From contig NQOV01000007.1 in the NCBI GenBank assembly GCA_002632265.1, positions 271,512 to 335,511 of the forward strand: DNA of 64,000 nt, written 5' to 3'. The position numbers and the translations under genes are program-made. The notes under the pieces were generated by a model. The model had not been told where the DNA came from. It worked only from the letters and a program-made list of their open reading frames with translations, and searched no databases. Origin of the DNA: Rhodospirillaceae bacterium MC! (lineage in GTDB: Bacteria > Pseudomonadota > Alphaproteobacteria > MC1). Positions 55,473-63,984 of the stretch are shown here, piece by piece (position 1 is the stretch's first letter; each line of letters starts with the position of its first letter).

Positions 55473-57959
55473 ATGTTTTCAGCAAATAATAAAAAGTATA
55501 TCCAATCTATTTATAATCAGTGGAAAGATGATCCTAACTCTGTAGATTTAGAGTGGAGCGAACTATTTGAAAATCAACCCAACATCCTAACGGAAACCCC
55601 AAAAGAAAAAAAAGCCCCTGCCCCACTTGTTAAAGAAAAAAAAGATTATTCCTTTGATATTCAAAATATCCTAAATCTTGCAAATACTTATAGAAAAAGC
55701 GGTTTTTATCTTGCCAATAAAGATCTTTTAGATAAAAATTACGCCATTCCGTCATTCGATATGGAATCCTACAACATCTCACAAGATCAGCTAAAAAAAG
55801 AAGTTGCTCACAATGATTTATCCCACGATACAACCGTAGGAAATCTTATAACTTCGCTTGTTCAACAATATTGTTCCGATATCCATTATTTAATCAGTAG
55901 TGCCAACAGTCCCAAGCATACCGCATGGTGGCAACGTAAAATTGAAAAGGAAATTATCGAGTTTAGCGATGAAAGTAAACGCCGTATTTATACAGAACTC
56001 TTAAAAGCCGAAGAGTTTGAAGATGTGCTAACAAATGAAGAATCTCGCTTACAAGGTTTTGAAAGTATTATTCCAAGCATAAGCGAAATCATGAATTATG
56101 GCTTAGGTAAAGGCGTTGAGCATATTATTATGTCCACTGGCATGCAGGCACGCTCGAACATTTTGTATAATATCTTTGATCTACCTTTAAGTGAATGCCT
56201 AAAACCCAACTGTGGCGGGAAAAAAGTCCGTCGAATCAAAGGGAAAGAGGTAACACTATCCCTAGCATGGGGCAATAGCTACAACGTAAAAGCCCTAACC
56301 GAGGGCGAAGTGAAATCCCACCAAGATAATGTAAATAATCCCACCGCTATTTTAGCCTTACACATTCACACCGCCGATGATTTTGTAACAAAATCCCCAT
56401 CTTTTTTTGACGCCCTTAAGGGGAGCGAATATAAAACAAGTGGCAGTATTCATCTAATTTTAAACAATCAAAACCAACGAGATTTTTCATCTTTAGTGCG
56501 TATTTCGAAAACATTTAACATCCCACTTATTAACGTTAAATCCTCTAATGTGGAAAATATCATCTCTGCCATGCGTTTAGCTGTTGATTATCGCCACGGA
56601 TTCGAGCGTGATATTATCATTAATATTCAACAATTTACCACAGATGACTTGACAACAAACGATATCAATGAAGAACTTACCAGTATTCGTCTTAAATATC
56701 GCAAAACCCTAACACGTAAAGAAGTAATTAGCGATGTTTTCGAGATAGAAACATCATCAGAATTTCAACATAAATTATCTAGCGATGTGGAAAAACTAAA
56801 AGAAATACATTCAAGCGAATCCGCAGGCAATCCCCATAAGGATCTTCACGAAGCCGAAGAATACACATCATTTACAGGGGTAGAATACAACACCTTATCA
56901 AAAGTATTAAAGACCATAACCGCAGTTCCTGCTAATTTATCCTTATCCGATAGTGATTTAACCGTATTCGCCGATAAAAAAGAAACTATCAACAACGAAT
57001 TTTCCGAAGAAGATGCCATGGCCTTCGCCTTAGGATCGCTCCTAATCGACGGCTTTAACGTACGCTTTACCACCGATAAGAATTATAATCTTGTCTTCCA
57101 CGATCAAAGAAAAAACGAAAAAAACGAAGATAATAAAGTCAATATTTTAAATTATATTGAGGGAGCGTCTGGAGTTTTCATTTCTCCGAAGTGTTTAAGC
57201 AAAAGAGAGCCTACTTTAGCATTTGAGTATGGCTACAACATATCATCACAAAATTCTCTCGGATACTATGAGCTTGACAACAGTTCATCCCAATATGTGG
57301 TAGATAAATACATCGCCTTACGCTATTCCAAATCCAATTTAATCATCCGAGCTAGTTATAATTTAGCAAGATTTTTGCAATTGGCATCCGTTAAGAATAT
57401 GACCATTGTTAATCCCACCACATCGGCGAACACTTTCCACGCTATCAGACGCCAAGCCCATAGCACATCGCCGTTGATTCTTACAGGTAAAGCAATGGTA
57501 CGCTCGCACATTAACACCATATTATCGGAAACAAAATTCGTACCTATTTTAGACGATTCCGCCATTGCCAACAAACCTGCTGTACGTCGTATTTTATTAT
57601 GTACTGGCCATATTTATCACAATTTAGATAGCTATAGAGAAAAAGAAAAAATTGACGATATCGCCATCATCAGAATCGAACAATTATTCCCATGGAAAAA
57701 GGATCAGCTAAAGGATATTTTACTCCAATACAAACATGCAGACGTTGTCTGGGTACAAGAAGAAACCGCCAACAATGGGGCTTATACCTATGTTTTACCT
57801 CGCTTAATAGTAGCTTGTCAGAGTTTAGGCTTAAGCGTATCATTTCCCGCCTACGCTGGGAATCACGAACAGGAAAACAAGCCCTTATCTACCATAATTC
57901 ATGACGCTTTCCATAAGGAATGGAATGACTTAATTTATTTCTTTGATCAGTTAAATTAA
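55473..57959 (+). CDS. 2-oxoglutarate dehydrogenase E1 (SucA)-like protein with catalytic motifs lost
   Basis: 828 residues (SucA is usually 930-990). The alignment with SucA is clear at both ends: IQSIYNQWKDDPNSVDLEWS, FLQLASVKNMTIVNPTTSAN, RRQAH, RRILLCTGHIYHNL, IAIIRIEQLFPW. But the active site is gone. GMAHRGRLNVL is STGMQARSNIL (221-231), NPSHLE is GNSYNV (267-272), the ThDP GDAA is TADD (300-303) although the later NN (331-332) remains, RHGHNEADEP is absent, and the EAQFGDF and LPHGYEGQGPEHSSAR blocks are missing. The frame is intact. Oxidative decarboxylation looks impossible as written. It probably forms a pair with the next gene. Confidence 0.85.
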   Translation: MFSANNKKYIQSIYNQWKDDPNSVDLEWSELFENQPNILTETPKEKKAPAPLVKEKKDYSFDIQNILNLANTYRKSGFYLANKDLLDKNYAIPSFDMESYNISQDQLKKEVAHNDLSHDTTVGNLITSLVQQYCSDIHYLISSANSPKHTAWWQRKIEKEIIEFSDESKRRIYTELLKAEEFEDVLTNEESRLQGFESIIPSISEIMNYGLGKGVEHIIMSTGMQARSNILYNIFDLPLSECLKPNCGGKKVRRIKGKEVTLSLAWGNSYNVKALTEGEVKSHQDNVNNPTAILALHIHTADDFVTKSPSFFDALKGSEYKTSGSIHLILNNQNQRDFSSLVRISKTFNIPLINVKSSNVENIISAMRLAVDYRHGFERDIIINIQQFTTDDLTTNDINEELTSIRLKYRKTLTRKEVISDVFEIETSSEFQHKLSSDVEKLKEIHSSESAGNPHKDLHEAEEYTSFTGVEYNTLSKVLKTITAVPANLSLSDSDLTVFADKKETINNEFSEEDAMAFALGSLLIDGFNVRFTTDKNYNLVFHDQRKNEKNEDNKVNILNYIEGASGVFISPKCLSKREPTLAFEYGYNISSQNSLGYYELDNSSSQYVVDKYIALRYSKSNLIIRASYNLARFLQLASVKNMTIVNPTTSANTFHAIRRQAHSTSPLILTGKAMVRSHINTILSETKFVPILDDSAIANKPAVRRILLCTGHIYHNLDSYREKEKIDDIAIIRIEQLFPWKKDQLKDILLQYKHADVVWVQEETANNGAYTYVLPRLIVACQSLGLSVSFPAYAGNHEQENKPLSTIIHDAFHKEWNDLIYFFDQLN

Positions 57960-57980
57960 TACGTGAAAGGTATATATAAA

Positions 57981-60476
57981 ATGATAACTCAAGTAAAAGT
58001 TCCAGATTTAGGAGATTTAGCATCTTCGGCAATTCTAGTAAAATGGCATGTGGAAAAGAATAGCATGGTACAAACGGGCGATCTATTATGCTCTGTTGAA
58101 ACAAAAAAAGCTACCGTCGATGTTGAATCGCCACAAACAGGCGTACTTACTGCAATCTTCGCCCAACTCAACGACGAAGTATTCATCGATGATATTATCG
58201 CCCACATCGAAACCCTTGACGATGAAAATATGGAAGAAAGCGAACCGCCAGAAGAAAAAGATATCTTCACAGGCGATCTATTCGCATCCACCCACCCCAC
58301 CCATAAAACCCCCTTAGAAACCCTAATCGAAGAAAAGAAAAAAACCGACCAACCACAAGCAGATCAACCGAAAGACGAACAGCCACAGATAGATCAACCA
58401 AAAGACGAACAGCCACAAGCAGATCAACCAAAAAACGAACAGCCACAAGCACATCAACCGAAAGACGAACAACCACAAGCACATCAACCAAAAGACGAAC
58501 AGCCACAGGTAGATCAACCGAAAGACGACCAGCCACAAGCAGATCAACCAAAAGACGAACAGCCACAAGCACATCAACCGAAAAACGAACAGCCACAAGC
58601 AGATCAACCAAAAAACGACCAGCCACAGGTAGATCAACCGAAAGGCGAACAGCCACAAGTAGATCAACCAAAAAACGAACAGCCACAAGCAAATCAACCG
58701 AAAGACGAACAGCCACAAGCACATCAACCGAAAGACGAAGAGCAGGAAGAAACAGAATACACAGTTGCGGAAATTCAAGCGATGAAGCCACAAACTGCGG
58801 TAGAATCTTTCTTGTCTCTTAAATTACCAAAAGAGCCAAAAACTCAAGGAATAATTGAAAAGTTTCTCTCAACTGCTCCACTAGAAGAGCAATCACAAGA
58901 TCCCATCTACGAAAGCGAAGAAAGCAAAATATTCGGGACAAACAAATACACAGGCAAAGAAATCCCCCTACAAGAAGTTACCTACAGCCAACCAACTGAC
59001 AGTCAACAGGCTATAAGTCAACAGGCTATAAGCCAACAGACTGACAGTCAACAGACTGTAAGCCAACCGAGTTACAATCATAATCAAACGTCAAATGTAT
59101 CCAATCAAGATCCATTAGTTGACCCAATTTCCAAACTTCCAATCGTAAAAATTCCCGATCAACCACCATTAACACATCCTAAATCCAAACTCCCAATCGT
59201 AAAAATCCCTTACCAATCCACCCAAACACCCAAGCCGAATATTATAGAACAAGGTCCAGCTCTTGAAGATATCACCGCAAACATAAGCGAGAATATCCCC
59301 AAGCCCCAGCCCGAACCACAGCCTGAAACTATCACACAAACACCCAAGCCTAACATTATCGAGCAAGGACCATCACTGGAAAATATCACCGCAAACATAA
59401 GCGAGAATTTAAGCGATAATATCCCAACACCAGAGCCTCAACCTGAAACGATCACAGAAATTACAGAACTAACACCGCCCAATATCCCCACACAAGAGCC
59501 ACCACTTGAAACGATCACACAAACCCCACTGGCGAGCATTCCTTATGAAAAAGCCTTGCCTGAATTTGTCGAAGACTCGCCGTCAACAGTGGTTGAAGTG
59601 GCAACTCAAGAGCCGTTGTATAAATCTGTATATAGTGATAAAACGCCGATTGTAGAATCTAAAGCTCCTAAAAAAGCGAATAATCCAGAGCTTACGAAAA
59701 ATAGTTTCCTGCTTAATCCTGAAGAAATTATCCTAAGTTCTAGCCCTAACACCCTAGAATATTCCGCAAACAATACGGACAATGAAAATGTTTCCTATTT
59801 ATTTGAAAAAATTAGAGAATCTTCGTTAATTAATGACGAAAACCACATGGCAGATACGGAAAACGCTGTCAATAAGCATTCCCACATCTCACTTTTCCAA
59901 ACCGTAGACGTTACAGATCTCTTGGCTTTAATCGTTGATTATGCCGAAGATGTGCATAAGCAACATGGTTTTAATCTGAATATCTTGCCATTTGTCATTA
60001 AATCATTGACTAACACCCTAAATCTAATGCCAAGAATCACTCATAATGAAAAAATAGACCTCGAAGTAAGCCTAAACACTCAAAAATTCGGCTATATCTC
60101 GCCAACTCTCAATAATTTAGGACAAGATACGATCATCCAGATCGCCAAATCCTTAAGCGATATCCAACAACGAGCAGAAGAATATAAACTCCTGCCCGCA
60201 GATTTCAAAGGCTCAAAATTCATCATATATGACAACCGCAATTTTAACATTCGTGCATCGACCCCAGTTTTAGATATTAATCACATCATCGGTATTTCTC
60301 TCCATGGAATCAACGAAAAACTTGTGCCACAAGATAGTAATATTATTGTAGCTAAAACCATAGAATTATCTTTAAGTTTTGATCAAAATCACGTACTATT
60401 TGAAGTGGCCTCATTGGTATTAGACAAAATCAAAACCCAGTTGGAAGAACCGCAAAATTTATTACAGAACTTTTAA
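57981..60476 (+). CDS. SucB-like lipoyl-domain protein with expanded repeat linker and degenerate acyltransferase domain
   Basis: 831 residues from ATG 57981 (AAGG ten bases upstream; a GTG at 57963 is also in frame). Residues 1-85 are a lipoyl domain with K43 in VETKKATVDVESP, the normal lipoylation site. Residues ~124-253 are 13 repeats of QPQADQPKDE. A Pro/Gln/Glu-rich linker follows to ~620 with further repeats (TPKPNIIEQGP, SKLPIVKIP). The last ~190 residues resemble the acyltransferase core (SLFQTVDVTDLLALI, GFNLNILPFVIKSL), but the DHRxxDG site reads DQNHVLF (from 801). No subunit-binding domain is recognised. It starts 21 bases after the SucA-like gene. Confidence 0.85.
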   Translation: MITQVKVPDLGDLASSAILVKWHVEKNSMVQTGDLLCSVETKKATVDVESPQTGVLTAIFAQLNDEVFIDDIIAHIETLDDENMEESEPPEEKDIFTGDLFASTHPTHKTPLETLIEEKKKTDQPQADQPKDEQPQIDQPKDEQPQADQPKNEQPQAHQPKDEQPQAHQPKDEQPQVDQPKDDQPQADQPKDEQPQAHQPKNEQPQADQPKNDQPQVDQPKGEQPQVDQPKNEQPQANQPKDEQPQAHQPKDEEQEETEYTVAEIQAMKPQTAVESFLSLKLPKEPKTQGIIEKFLSTAPLEEQSQDPIYESEESKIFGTNKYTGKEIPLQEVTYSQPTDSQQAISQQAISQQTDSQQTVSQPSYNHNQTSNVSNQDPLVDPISKLPIVKIPDQPPLTHPKSKLPIVKIPYQSTQTPKPNIIEQGPALEDITANISENIPKPQPEPQPETITQTPKPNIIEQGPSLENITANISENLSDNIPTPEPQPETITEITELTPPNIPTQEPPLETITQTPLASIPYEKALPEFVEDSPSTVVEVATQEPLYKSVYSDKTPIVESKAPKKANNPELTKNSFLLNPEEIILSSSPNTLEYSANNTDNENVSYLFEKIRESSLINDENHMADTENAVNKHSHISLFQTVDVTDLLALIVDYAEDVHKQHGFNLNILPFVIKSLTNTLNLMPRITHNEKIDLEVSLNTQKFGYISPTLNNLGQDTIIQIAKSLSDIQQRAEEYKLLPADFKGSKFIIYDNRNFNIRASTPVLDINHIIGISLHGINEKLVPQDSNIIVAKTIELSLSFDQNHVLFEVASLVLDKIKTQLEEPQNLLQNF
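58350..58739. repeat. Thirteen 30-base coding repeats in the SucB-like gene
   Basis: Each unit encodes QPQ-A/V/I-D/H/N-QPK-D/N/G-E/D. Most nucleotide differences are single changes that swap Asp/His/Asn or Asp/Asn, and the rest is nearly invariant, so expansion looks recent. Confidence 0.95.
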
Positions 60477-60478
60477 TA

Positions 60479-61174
60479 ATGAATCTTATAAAACTCTCAA
60501 ATGATCTTGAATATGAATATATTATCAAGCCTAACACTCGTGCGAAAAAGCTGATTTTAAGGGTGGATCTCAATGGAATTATCGCCATAACCACCCCAAA
60601 AAAAGGCTATAACAACAAAAAAATAGAAAGCTTTATCCGTGATCATGAAACTTGGATAATAGAAAAATTCAACAATAAAATAGAAAAAGTCATCTTTAAA
60701 AATCAAGATACCTTTACTTTATTTGATGAAATCTACACCATTAAACACACAAATATCTCACGAGGTTTAACTAAATTCGATCAAGAAACTAAAATCCTTT
60801 CCATTAATTGCAAACCTGAATTCTTACATCGTCGAGTATGCAAATGGATAAAAACTTATATATTAGAATATTTTAGCAATCAAGTATCCTTATACGCCAA
60901 CCAGCTACAAAAAACCTACACCACCGTAAAAGTAAAAAACACAAAAACCCGTTGGGGATCATGCTCATCTAAAGGCACAATCTCCCTATGCTGGCTTCTT
61001 GCCTTTGCCCCTAAATACGTATGCGACTACGTCATCGCCCACGAATGCACCCACCTACAACACCTAAATCACAGCCCCGCCTTCTGGCACACCCTAACCC
61101 ACCTCTTCCCCCAAACCGCCCAAGCCGAACGCTGGCTCAAACGCCACGGCAAATCCCTATTCGCCTATTACTAA
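60479..61174 (+). CDS. YgjP-like (M48/SprT-type, DUF45) zinc metalloprotease
   Basis: 231 residues. HECTHLQHLNHSPAFW holds the HExxH zinc site with a third His, and NTKTRWGSCSSKGTISLCWLL is the UPF/DUF45 signature. Family members such as YgjP are soluble putative metallohydrolases with unknown substrate. The ATG lies two bases after the stop of the SucB-like gene, so it probably shares its transcript. Confidence 0.85.
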   Translation: MNLIKLSNDLEYEYIIKPNTRAKKLILRVDLNGIIAITTPKKGYNNKKIESFIRDHETWIIEKFNNKIEKVIFKNQDTFTLFDEIYTIKHTNISRGLTKFDQETKILSINCKPEFLHRRVCKWIKTYILEYFSNQVSLYANQLQKTYTTVKVKNTKTRWGSCSSKGTISLCWLLAFAPKYVCDYVIAHECTHLQHLNHSPAFWHTLTHLFPQTAQAERWLKRHGKSLFAYY

Positions 61175-61199
61175 TAAAAATCCCACTCCATAAGCAGAA

Positions 61200-61238
61200 T
61201 AAAAAAAGTACATATAAAAGGTTAGTTTTATATGTACT
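61200..61238 (-). terminator. Intrinsic terminator of ychF (minus strand)
   Basis: AGTACATATAAAA (61207-61219) and TTTTATATGTACT (61226-61238) form a perfect 13-bp stem. On the minus strand it is followed by seven T (61206-61200), just past the ychF stop. Confidence 0.8.
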
Positions 61239-61245
61239 GTAAAAG

Positions 61246-62346
61246 TTAGACGTTGAAGCGGAAGTGGAAGATGTCGCCGTCGTGGACTTGGTAGGTTTTG
61301 CCTTCTATGCGGAGTTTGCCGTGTTCTTTGCAACCGTGTTCGCCGTTGAATTCGATGTAGTCGTCGTAGGCGATGGTTTCGGCTACGATGAAGCCACGTT
61401 CGAAGTCGGTGTGGATTTCGCCAGCGGCTTGGGGAGCGAGTAAGCCTTTTCTTAAGTTCCAAGCTCGGGCCTCTTTGGGGCCGATTGTGAAAAAGGAAAT
61501 TAAGCCCAGTAGGCTGTAACCTGCACGGATGACTTTAGCTAAGCCTGTTTCTTCTAGACCGAGATCGCTTAGGAATTCGGTTTTTTCTTCTTCGTCGCTT
61601 AGTTGGGCAACTTCGGATTCTATTTCGGCGGATACTATTACGGCTTTAGAGCCAGCTTTTTCGGCGTATTCGTAGACTGATTTAGTGTAAGCGTTGCCTT
61701 GTGATGCGGAATCTTCGTCAACGTTGCAAATATATAAAACTGGTTTGGTGGTAATTAATTGTAACATGCGTAGGGTTTTCTGGTCGTCTTCACTGACTTC
61801 TACCGCACTTGCGGGAATGCCGTCTCGAAGTTTTTCTAAGCATTTTTGTACTATTTCTAGAGTCTTAGCAGATTCTTTATCGTTGGCACGAGCCTTTTTT
61901 TCAAGATTTTTTTCTCGTTTTTCAAGGCTTTCGAGATCAGAGAGCATTAATTCGGTTTCTATGATTTCAATATCACGCATGGGATCGATACTTTCTTCCA
62001 CATGGGTAATATTACCGTCGTCAAAACATCTTACCACATGGCAAATGGCCTCAACTTCACGGATATTCGCTAGAAATTGATTACCTAAGCCTTCGCCTTT
62101 GGACGCTCCACGTACTAAGCCCGCAATGTCGACGAATTCGATTTGATTGGGGATGATCTTTGCTGAACTGGCGATCTTTGCCAATTTATCAAGACGAATA
62201 TCAGGCACAGAAACTCGCCCGGTGTTTGGTTCAATGGTCGCAAAAGGATAATTTGCCGCCTCGGCCGCCATTGTTTGAGTTAGGGCATTAAATAATGTTG
62301 ATTTACCAACATTTGGTAAACCTACGATACCACATCTAAAACTCAT
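61246..62346 (-). CDS. ychF: Ribosome-binding ATPase YchF (Obg family)
   Basis: 366 residues. P-loop GIVGLPNVGKSTLFNALT, switch II DIAGLVRGASKGEGLGNQFL, the altered NKxE-type ICNVDED giving ATP preference, a coiled coil (EKREKNLEKKARANDKES), and a C-terminal TGS domain (AWNLRKGLLAPQAAGEIHTDFERGF). It binds the 70S ribosome. The gene is convergent with the metalloprotease. Confidence 0.96.
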   Translation of the reverse strand: MSFRCGIVGLPNVGKSTLFNALTQTMAAEAANYPFATIEPNTGRVSVPDIRLDKLAKIASSAKIIPNQIEFVDIAGLVRGASKGEGLGNQFLANIREVEAICHVVRCFDDGNITHVEESIDPMRDIEIIETELMLSDLESLEKREKNLEKKARANDKESAKTLEIVQKCLEKLRDGIPASAVEVSEDDQKTLRMLQLITTKPVLYICNVDEDSASQGNAYTKSVYEYAEKAGSKAVIVSAEIESEVAQLSDEEEKTEFLSDLGLEETGLAKVIRAGYSLLGLISFFTIGPKEARAWNLRKGLLAPQAAGEIHTDFERGFIVAETIAYDDYIEFNGEHGCKEHGKLRIEGKTYQVHDGDIFHFRFNV

Positions 62347-62382
62347 ATTATTTCTCCGTATTTTATGTTAACTGGGTGTGTG

Positions 62383-62410
62383 AAAAAGCACTAATTTTAG
62401 CGTCCTTAAG
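62383..62410. repeat. Dispersed repeat, half copy 7
   Basis: AAAAAGCACTAATTTTAGCG followed by TCCTTAAG. Its reverse complement matches 4931-4958 at 26 of 28 bases. Lies between ychF and ssb. Confidence 0.65.
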
Positions 62411-62439
62411 TCATGCTCATGTTAGTTATTTAGCGTGTA

Positions 62440-62943
62440 TTAGAATGGGATCTCATCATCAAGATCAGCACCAATATCATTTCCTGATGGAGCGAATGGA
62501 TCAGAGCCACCGCCGAAATTACCGCCACTTTGGTTCGAAGATGACGACGAAGAAGAAGAACCACCGCCGAAATTTCCACCGCCACCATTGGCGTTTCGGC
62601 TATCTAACATTACAAGTGTGCCATTGAAACCGCTTAGGATAATATCAGTATTATAACGTTCTACGCCGTCTTGGCCTTCCCATTTTCTTGTTTGTAGTTG
62701 ACCCTCAATGTAAAGTTGCGAACCTTTTTTTACATAATTTTTAACGACGTTAACCAAGCCATCATTAAAGATTACAATGTTATGCCATTCGGTTTTTTCT
62801 TGGCGTTCGCCCGTGTTGCGATCTTTCCATGTTTCCGATGTGGCAAGGGGGAATTTAGCCAATTCTTTGCCGTTACCCATGGTTGTAAATTCTGGATCTT
62901 TTCCTAAACGTCCCACTAAAATTACTTTATTTACTCCAGCCAT
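62440..62943 (-). CDS. ssb: Single-stranded DNA-binding protein
   Basis: 167 residues. N-terminal OB fold (MAGVNKVILVGRLGKDPE, EKTEWHNIVIF, GSQLYIEGQLQTRKW), a flexible Gly/Ser linker (GGGSSSSSSSSNQSGG) and the acidic partner-binding tip DLDDEIPF. It coats single-stranded DNA as a tetramer and recruits replication and repair proteins. Full length. Confidence 0.97.
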   Translation of the reverse strand: MAGVNKVILVGRLGKDPEFTTMGNGKELAKFPLATSETWKDRNTGERQEKTEWHNIVIFNDGLVNVVKNYVKKGSQLYIEGQLQTRKWEGQDGVERYNTDIILSGFNGTLVMLDSRNANGGGGNFGGGSSSSSSSSNQSGGNFGGGSDPFAPSGNDIGADLDDEIPF

Positions 62944-63003
62944 GATCTTAAACTCCTTAAATGATTGTATTGTGTTTATGTATTATATTGCTATATATAT
63001 GTA

Positions 63004-63381
63004 TTAGCGTGTTTTATTGTGTGTGTAAATCATATTACATTCTTCATCTGTACCAATAACATCGCCATGGGTTACGATTAATTTTTCATCTACTGTAAAA
63101 GTGATTTTACAACTTTTATGATTTACTCTATGATTACCTTTTACGATACTATTCTTTAAGTAATCCTTATGGAATTCGTAAACAAAAGCGTCTTTGCCTG
63201 CTATTTTATCCTTATGATCTGGAATGCCGTAGAATGCCACTACATCGGTAATTGGCTGACCTTCTAGAAAGCCGAACGATTTGGAAACCTTAACTGTGCC
63301 AGGTGTTCCACAAGCGGAAAGTAAGAATGTTCCGCCAATTAATCCACATAGGGAAACTCTTTTGAATATACTTTTTTTCAT
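63004..63381 (-). CDS. Small lipoprotein, paralog of the next gene
   Basis: 125 residues. Signal peptide with lipobox LLSAC (Cys ~24), so an outer- or inner-membrane-anchored lipoprotein. After a VVAFYGIPDHKDKI segment the C-terminal half has CKITFTVDEKLIVTHGDVIG then TDEEC: two Cys 24 residues apart. The same spacing and pattern occurs in the next gene. Not a family I can name; function unknown. Confidence 0.7.
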   Translation of the reverse strand: MKKSIFKRVSLCGLIGGTFLLSACGTPGTVKVSKSFGFLEGQPITDVVAFYGIPDHKDKIAGKDAFVYEFHKDYLKNSIVKGNHRVNHKSCKITFTVDEKLIVTHGDVIGTDEECNMIYTHNKTR

Positions 63382-63440
63382 TATGCTAAAATCCTTGTTC
63401 TTATTGTTCTTATTGTTCGTATTGTGTATTTTGTTGGTGC

Positions 63441-63860
63441 TTATTTTTTGCCAGGGGCAGGAGTTAAGCCTAAACGCTTACTAACTTGTTCACAGGCTAA
63501 ATCAGATCCTGACAATTCGCCTTTTGTGATAGTTTCTGTTTTATCTAGTAAGAATTTAATGTTACATGAATGATTGAATGTGTAGGTTATTTTAAAGGGA
63601 AGATCTGTTGTTTTTTCTTCTTTATAGGTAATTGTATAAACACGGGCGAAAATATCAGGAGTGATATTAAAGATCTGCACAGGCTTAACTAGGCGATTAT
63701 CCTTAAGAAGTGTTACGGTATCCGTATATTCTTTGATTGTATGACCCACCCAATTGCTCACATTCTGTCTTTGTATATTATAAGTTTGTGCCGATGATAC
63801 ACTCGCCAAACTAATACCAAGAATAGTAATTAATAATGTTTTAGTAATAAATTTTTTCAT
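63441..63860 (-). CDS. Small secreted protein, paralog of the lipoprotein at 63004
   Basis: 139 residues with a cleavable signal peptide (cleavage after VSSA). The C-terminal part, CNIKFLLDKTETITKGELSG then SDLAC, aligns position by position with the lipoprotein, with the two Cys again 24 apart (a likely disulfide). The N-terminal WVGHTIKEYTDTVTLL parallels the ITDVVAFYGIPD region. First of the pair in the transcription direction; 59 bases separate the genes. Function unknown. Confidence 0.7.
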   Translation of the reverse strand: MKKFITKTLLITILGISLASVSSAQTYNIQRQNVSNWVGHTIKEYTDTVTLLKDNRLVKPVQIFNITPDIFARVYTITYKEEKTTDLPFKITYTFNHSCNIKFLLDKTETITKGELSGSDLACEQVSKRLGLTPAPGKK

Positions 63861-63937
63861 TTTGATAAATTCCTATATAATTTCATAAAATGCTATATTC
63901 TGATTATAAACCAATAATTATCTCATTGCAAGTATAA

Positions 63938-63984
63938 TAAAAAAAATCTCATATATGTTTAAAAATTATAACACATATGAGATT
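63938..63984 (-). terminator. Intrinsic terminator on the minus strand at the window edge
   Basis: AATCTCATATATGT (63945-63958) and ACACATATGAGATT (63971-63984) form a 14-base stem. On the minus strand eight T follow, so it ends a gene that enters from beyond the right edge. Confidence 0.75.

Noticed and set aside
55473..57959. Ordinary pseudogene of sucA
   Set aside because: There is no stop or frameshift in 828 codons, the operon partner is also open, and conserved regions outside the active site are kept; reported instead as a possible pseudo-enzyme.
58267..58793. Two long minus-strand frames rich in LVDLLVAVR or LICLWLFVF-type repeats
   Set aside because: They are reverse-strand shadows of the 30-base coding repeat in the SucB-like gene and have no ribosome site or recognisable domain.
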